Shown here piece by piece: positions 62,350 to 64,000 of a stretch of DNA of 64,000 bases. Source of the DNA: Bacillus pseudomycoides (GTDB lineage: Bacteria; Bacillota; Bacilli; Bacillales; Bacillaceae_G); contig NZ_CP064266.1 of assembly GCF_022811845.1 (NCBI RefSeq), positions 3,100,001-3,164,000 on the forward strand. Direction: 5' to 3'. The notes under the pieces were generated by a model. That model saw only the letters and a list, made by a program, of their open reading frames with translations, was not told the origin of the DNA and searched no databases. Within the stretch, counting starts at the first letter, position 1; each line of letters begins with the position of its first letter. Made by a program: the position numbers and the translations under genes.

Positions 62350-62660
62350 AAAATGTTTCAGAGATGTGACAACAAAACGACTGTGAAAGGACGAGTAGTA
62401 GTAGGACGTAGTCAAAGCGAGTCAGGGGTGGTGTGAGCCTGATACGAAGCCTGTTATGAAGAACCTCCTGGAGTCGCTAACCGAAATCCTTTGGGGGAAA
62501 GTAGACTTAGCCGGGAACTTCGCCGTTACAAGAAGAACAGTATCGAGATTTCTCTAATCTCCGTACTGAATAAGTGAGCAACCTCTGTTGCTAATTTGGG
62601 TGGTACCGCGGAACCAAAGCCTTTCGTCCCAGTTTTTTGGGAAAGAAGGGCTTTTTTTGT
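62350..62660 (+). ncRNA. T-box leader of asnA
   Basis: Contains the T-box TTTGGGTGGTACCGCGG (62595-62611), followed by a terminator (AAAGCC...GGGCTTTTTTT, 62616-62659). The long structured stem I region lies upstream. Binds uncharged tRNA and lets transcription pass. By the downstream gene it should read tRNA-Asn, but I could not settle the specifier codon by eye. Confidence 0.9.
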
Positions 62661-62704
62661 TGGCTTCTTTCCACTACATCCAAACATTTTAGGAGGAAAC
62701 CACC

Positions 62705-63688
62705 ATGTATCAATCATTAATGACAGTAAGAGAGACACAAATCGCAATTAAGGAAGTTAAAACATTTTTCGAGGATCAATTAGCAAAACGTCTTGAACTA
62801 TTCCGCGTATCTGCACCCTTATTCGTAACGAAAAAATCAGGTTTAAACGATCACTTAAACGGTGTAGAACGTCCAATTGAATTTGATATGCTTCATTCAG
62901 GAGAAGAATTAGAAATTGTTCACTCGCTAGCGAAATGGAAACGATTTGCATTACATGAATATGGCTACGAAGCTGGTGAAGGTTTATATACAAACATGAA
63001 CGCGATTCGCCGTGATGAGGAACTTGATGCAACGCATTCAATTTACGTTGATCAATGGGATTGGGAAAAAATTGTCCAAAAAGAATGGCGTACAGTAGAT
63101 TACTTACAAGAAACAGTACGAACAATTTATGGAATATTCAAAGATTTAGAAGATCATTTATTTGAAAAATACCCGTTCCTTGGTAAATATTTACCAGAAG
63201 ATATCGTGTTTATTACCTCTCAAGAATTAGAAGATAAATATCCAGAGTTAACGCCGAAGGATCGTGAGCATGCAATTGCGAAAGAGCACGGTGCAGTCTT
63301 TATTATTGGAATTGGTGATGCGCTTCGCTCAGGTGAAAAACACGATGGACGCGCATCTGATTATGACGATTGGAAATTAAACGGTGACATCTTATTCTGG
63401 CATCCTGTACTACAATGTTCATTTGAATTATCATCAATGGGAATTCGCGTTGATAGTAAATCACTTGATGAACAGTTAACGAAGACAGGTGAAGATTTCA
63501 AACGTAATTACGATTTCCATAAAGGAATTTTAGAAGACGTGCTCCCGCTTACAATTGGTGGTGGCATTGGACAATCAAGAATGTGCATGTACTTTTTACG
63601 TAAAGCGCATATCGGTGAGGTTCAAACTTCTGTATGGCCTGATGACATGCGTGAAGCGTGTAAGAAGGAAAACATTCATTTGTTTTAA
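62705..63688 (+). CDS. asnA: Aspartate-ammonia ligase
   Basis: 327 residues. Class II tRNA-synthetase-like fold. Typical AsnA parts: MYQSLMTVRETQIAIKEVKT, PLFVTKKSGLNDHLNGVERP, HSLAKWKRFALHEYGYEAGE, YVDQWDWEKIV and the late LTIGGGIGQSRMCMYFLRKA. Makes asparagine from aspartate, ammonia and ATP. The T-box leader puts it under asparagine-tRNA control. AGGAGGAAACCACC ribosome site. Confidence 0.93.
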   Translation: MYQSLMTVRETQIAIKEVKTFFEDQLAKRLELFRVSAPLFVTKKSGLNDHLNGVERPIEFDMLHSGEELEIVHSLAKWKRFALHEYGYEAGEGLYTNMNAIRRDEELDATHSIYVDQWDWEKIVQKEWRTVDYLQETVRTIYGIFKDLEDHLFEKYPFLGKYLPEDIVFITSQELEDKYPELTPKDREHAIAKEHGAVFIIGIGDALRSGEKHDGRASDYDDWKLNGDILFWHPVLQCSFELSSMGIRVDSKSLDEQLTKTGEDFKRNYDFHKGILEDVLPLTIGGGIGQSRMCMYFLRKAHIGEVQTSVWPDDMREACKKENIHLF

Positions 63689-63769
63689 GAGGGAAATATG
63701 GTAGAGTTAGTATAGTCATATGGACACAATTTACTTAAGTTTTTACAATGGATTTTAAGGAGAAAGTGT

Positions 63770-63871
63770 CCGTATGATACTTATATCGAGGGATTTTATA
63801 ACTGCAAAAAAATCCATAGTAGCATTGGTTTTAAAAGTCCTCGAGCAATAGAAGATCTGCTAAAAAAGTAG
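63770..63871 (+). pseudogene. IS3-family transposase C-terminal relic
   Basis: A frame reading DTYIEGFYNCKKIHSSIGF, then KSPRAIEDLLKK, then stop at 63871, resembles the end of IS3/IS150 OrfB (YI.FYN..R.HSSLGY.SP). TGGACAC at 63721 and GTGTCC near 63767 are inverted and may be IS end remains. Nothing upstream of the fragment is coding. Confidence 0.5.
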
Positions 63872-64000
63872 CTTAGATGTAACTTTTTTTGATCAAAATA
63901 TTGACTCAAATCCACTAAAAAGTAAAAGGTAGTCGAAGTTAGATGATGGAAATATATATTGTGAAAATCCCTATAAAAATAGAAAATAGATTATTTCAAC
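63872..64000. other. Right end of window, no gene seen
   Basis: AT-rich DNA after the IS relic; I see no open frame with a ribosome site before the window ends. Confidence 0.5.

Noticed and set aside
1..64000. CRISPR arrays, rRNA or tRNA genes, prophage genes
   Set aside because: No repeat-spacer pattern, no tRNA cloverleaf or rRNA sequence and no phage structural or integrase genes were seen on reading both strands.

Overview
The window is chromosomal DNA from a low-GC Gram-positive bacterium, almost certainly a member of the Bacillus cereus group. The support is AT-rich base use, strong AGGAGG-type ribosome sites with many TTG and GTG starts, Zur, Fur and cre sites of the Bacillus type, a T-box in front of asnA, a ydaO-type (c-di-AMP) riboswitch, and families typical of the group (UcpA, FbpA, ZagA/YciC, YcgR/YcgQ, YndM, a GlnK/GlnL-like pair). 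I see no rRNA, tRNA, CRISPR array or prophage.

Layout. 1-12.5 kb: end of an MFS exporter, a lipoprotein, ucpA, an IS1595-like element (2573-3596) carrying a broken acetyltransferase and a broken transposase, a cupin protein, a beta-lactamase-fold hydrolase, a phosphatase, a MarR/DUF3147/hydrolase operon, a PP2C-like protein, an ECF sigma factor with a DUF4179 partner, and a BNR-repeat protein. 12.7-18.8 kb: metal homeostasis, with a truncated cation exporter, a Fur-box fbpA-type gene, a GntR/EamA pair, and a Zur-controlled zinc region (zagA divergent from ycgR-ycgQ). 19-28 kb: NhaC, TerC, fumC behind a Fur-like site, a glycosyltransferase, a DUF2087 regulator, a MATE pump and a peptidase E.

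28.3-31.6 kb is the most distinctive gene cluster: a BlaI-type repressor, a short M56 metalloprotease, then CcdA, a TlpA/ResA thioredoxin and an Lgt-like membrane protein. Matching operator-like palindromes lie before the regulator and before ccdA. 31.8-33.7 kb holds a c-di-AMP riboswitch in front of a kdpA with no kdpB or kdpC. Next come dsdA with its divergent regulator, a DUF445 protein, a sigma factor that seems to start at ATT, and a two-component plus ABC module of the LnrJKLMN type (38.1-43.3 kb) whose terminator is split by an IS relic. 43.6-47.4 kb has a phospholipase D-like enzyme, an acetyltransferase, a uridine-kinase-like gene and a second-type UMP kinase behind a likely leader/attenuator. 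47.9-54.8 kb is a C4-dicarboxylate/aspartate block (symporter, aspA, malic enzyme, GlnK/GlnL-like sensor and regulator) with a cre site. The end holds a LysE exporter, YndM, a stand-alone RNase J, a SWIM-SNF2 helicase, a DUF3934 protein, T-box-asnA and an IS3-like relic.

All calls come from reading the sequence and from family knowledge; no database search was run.
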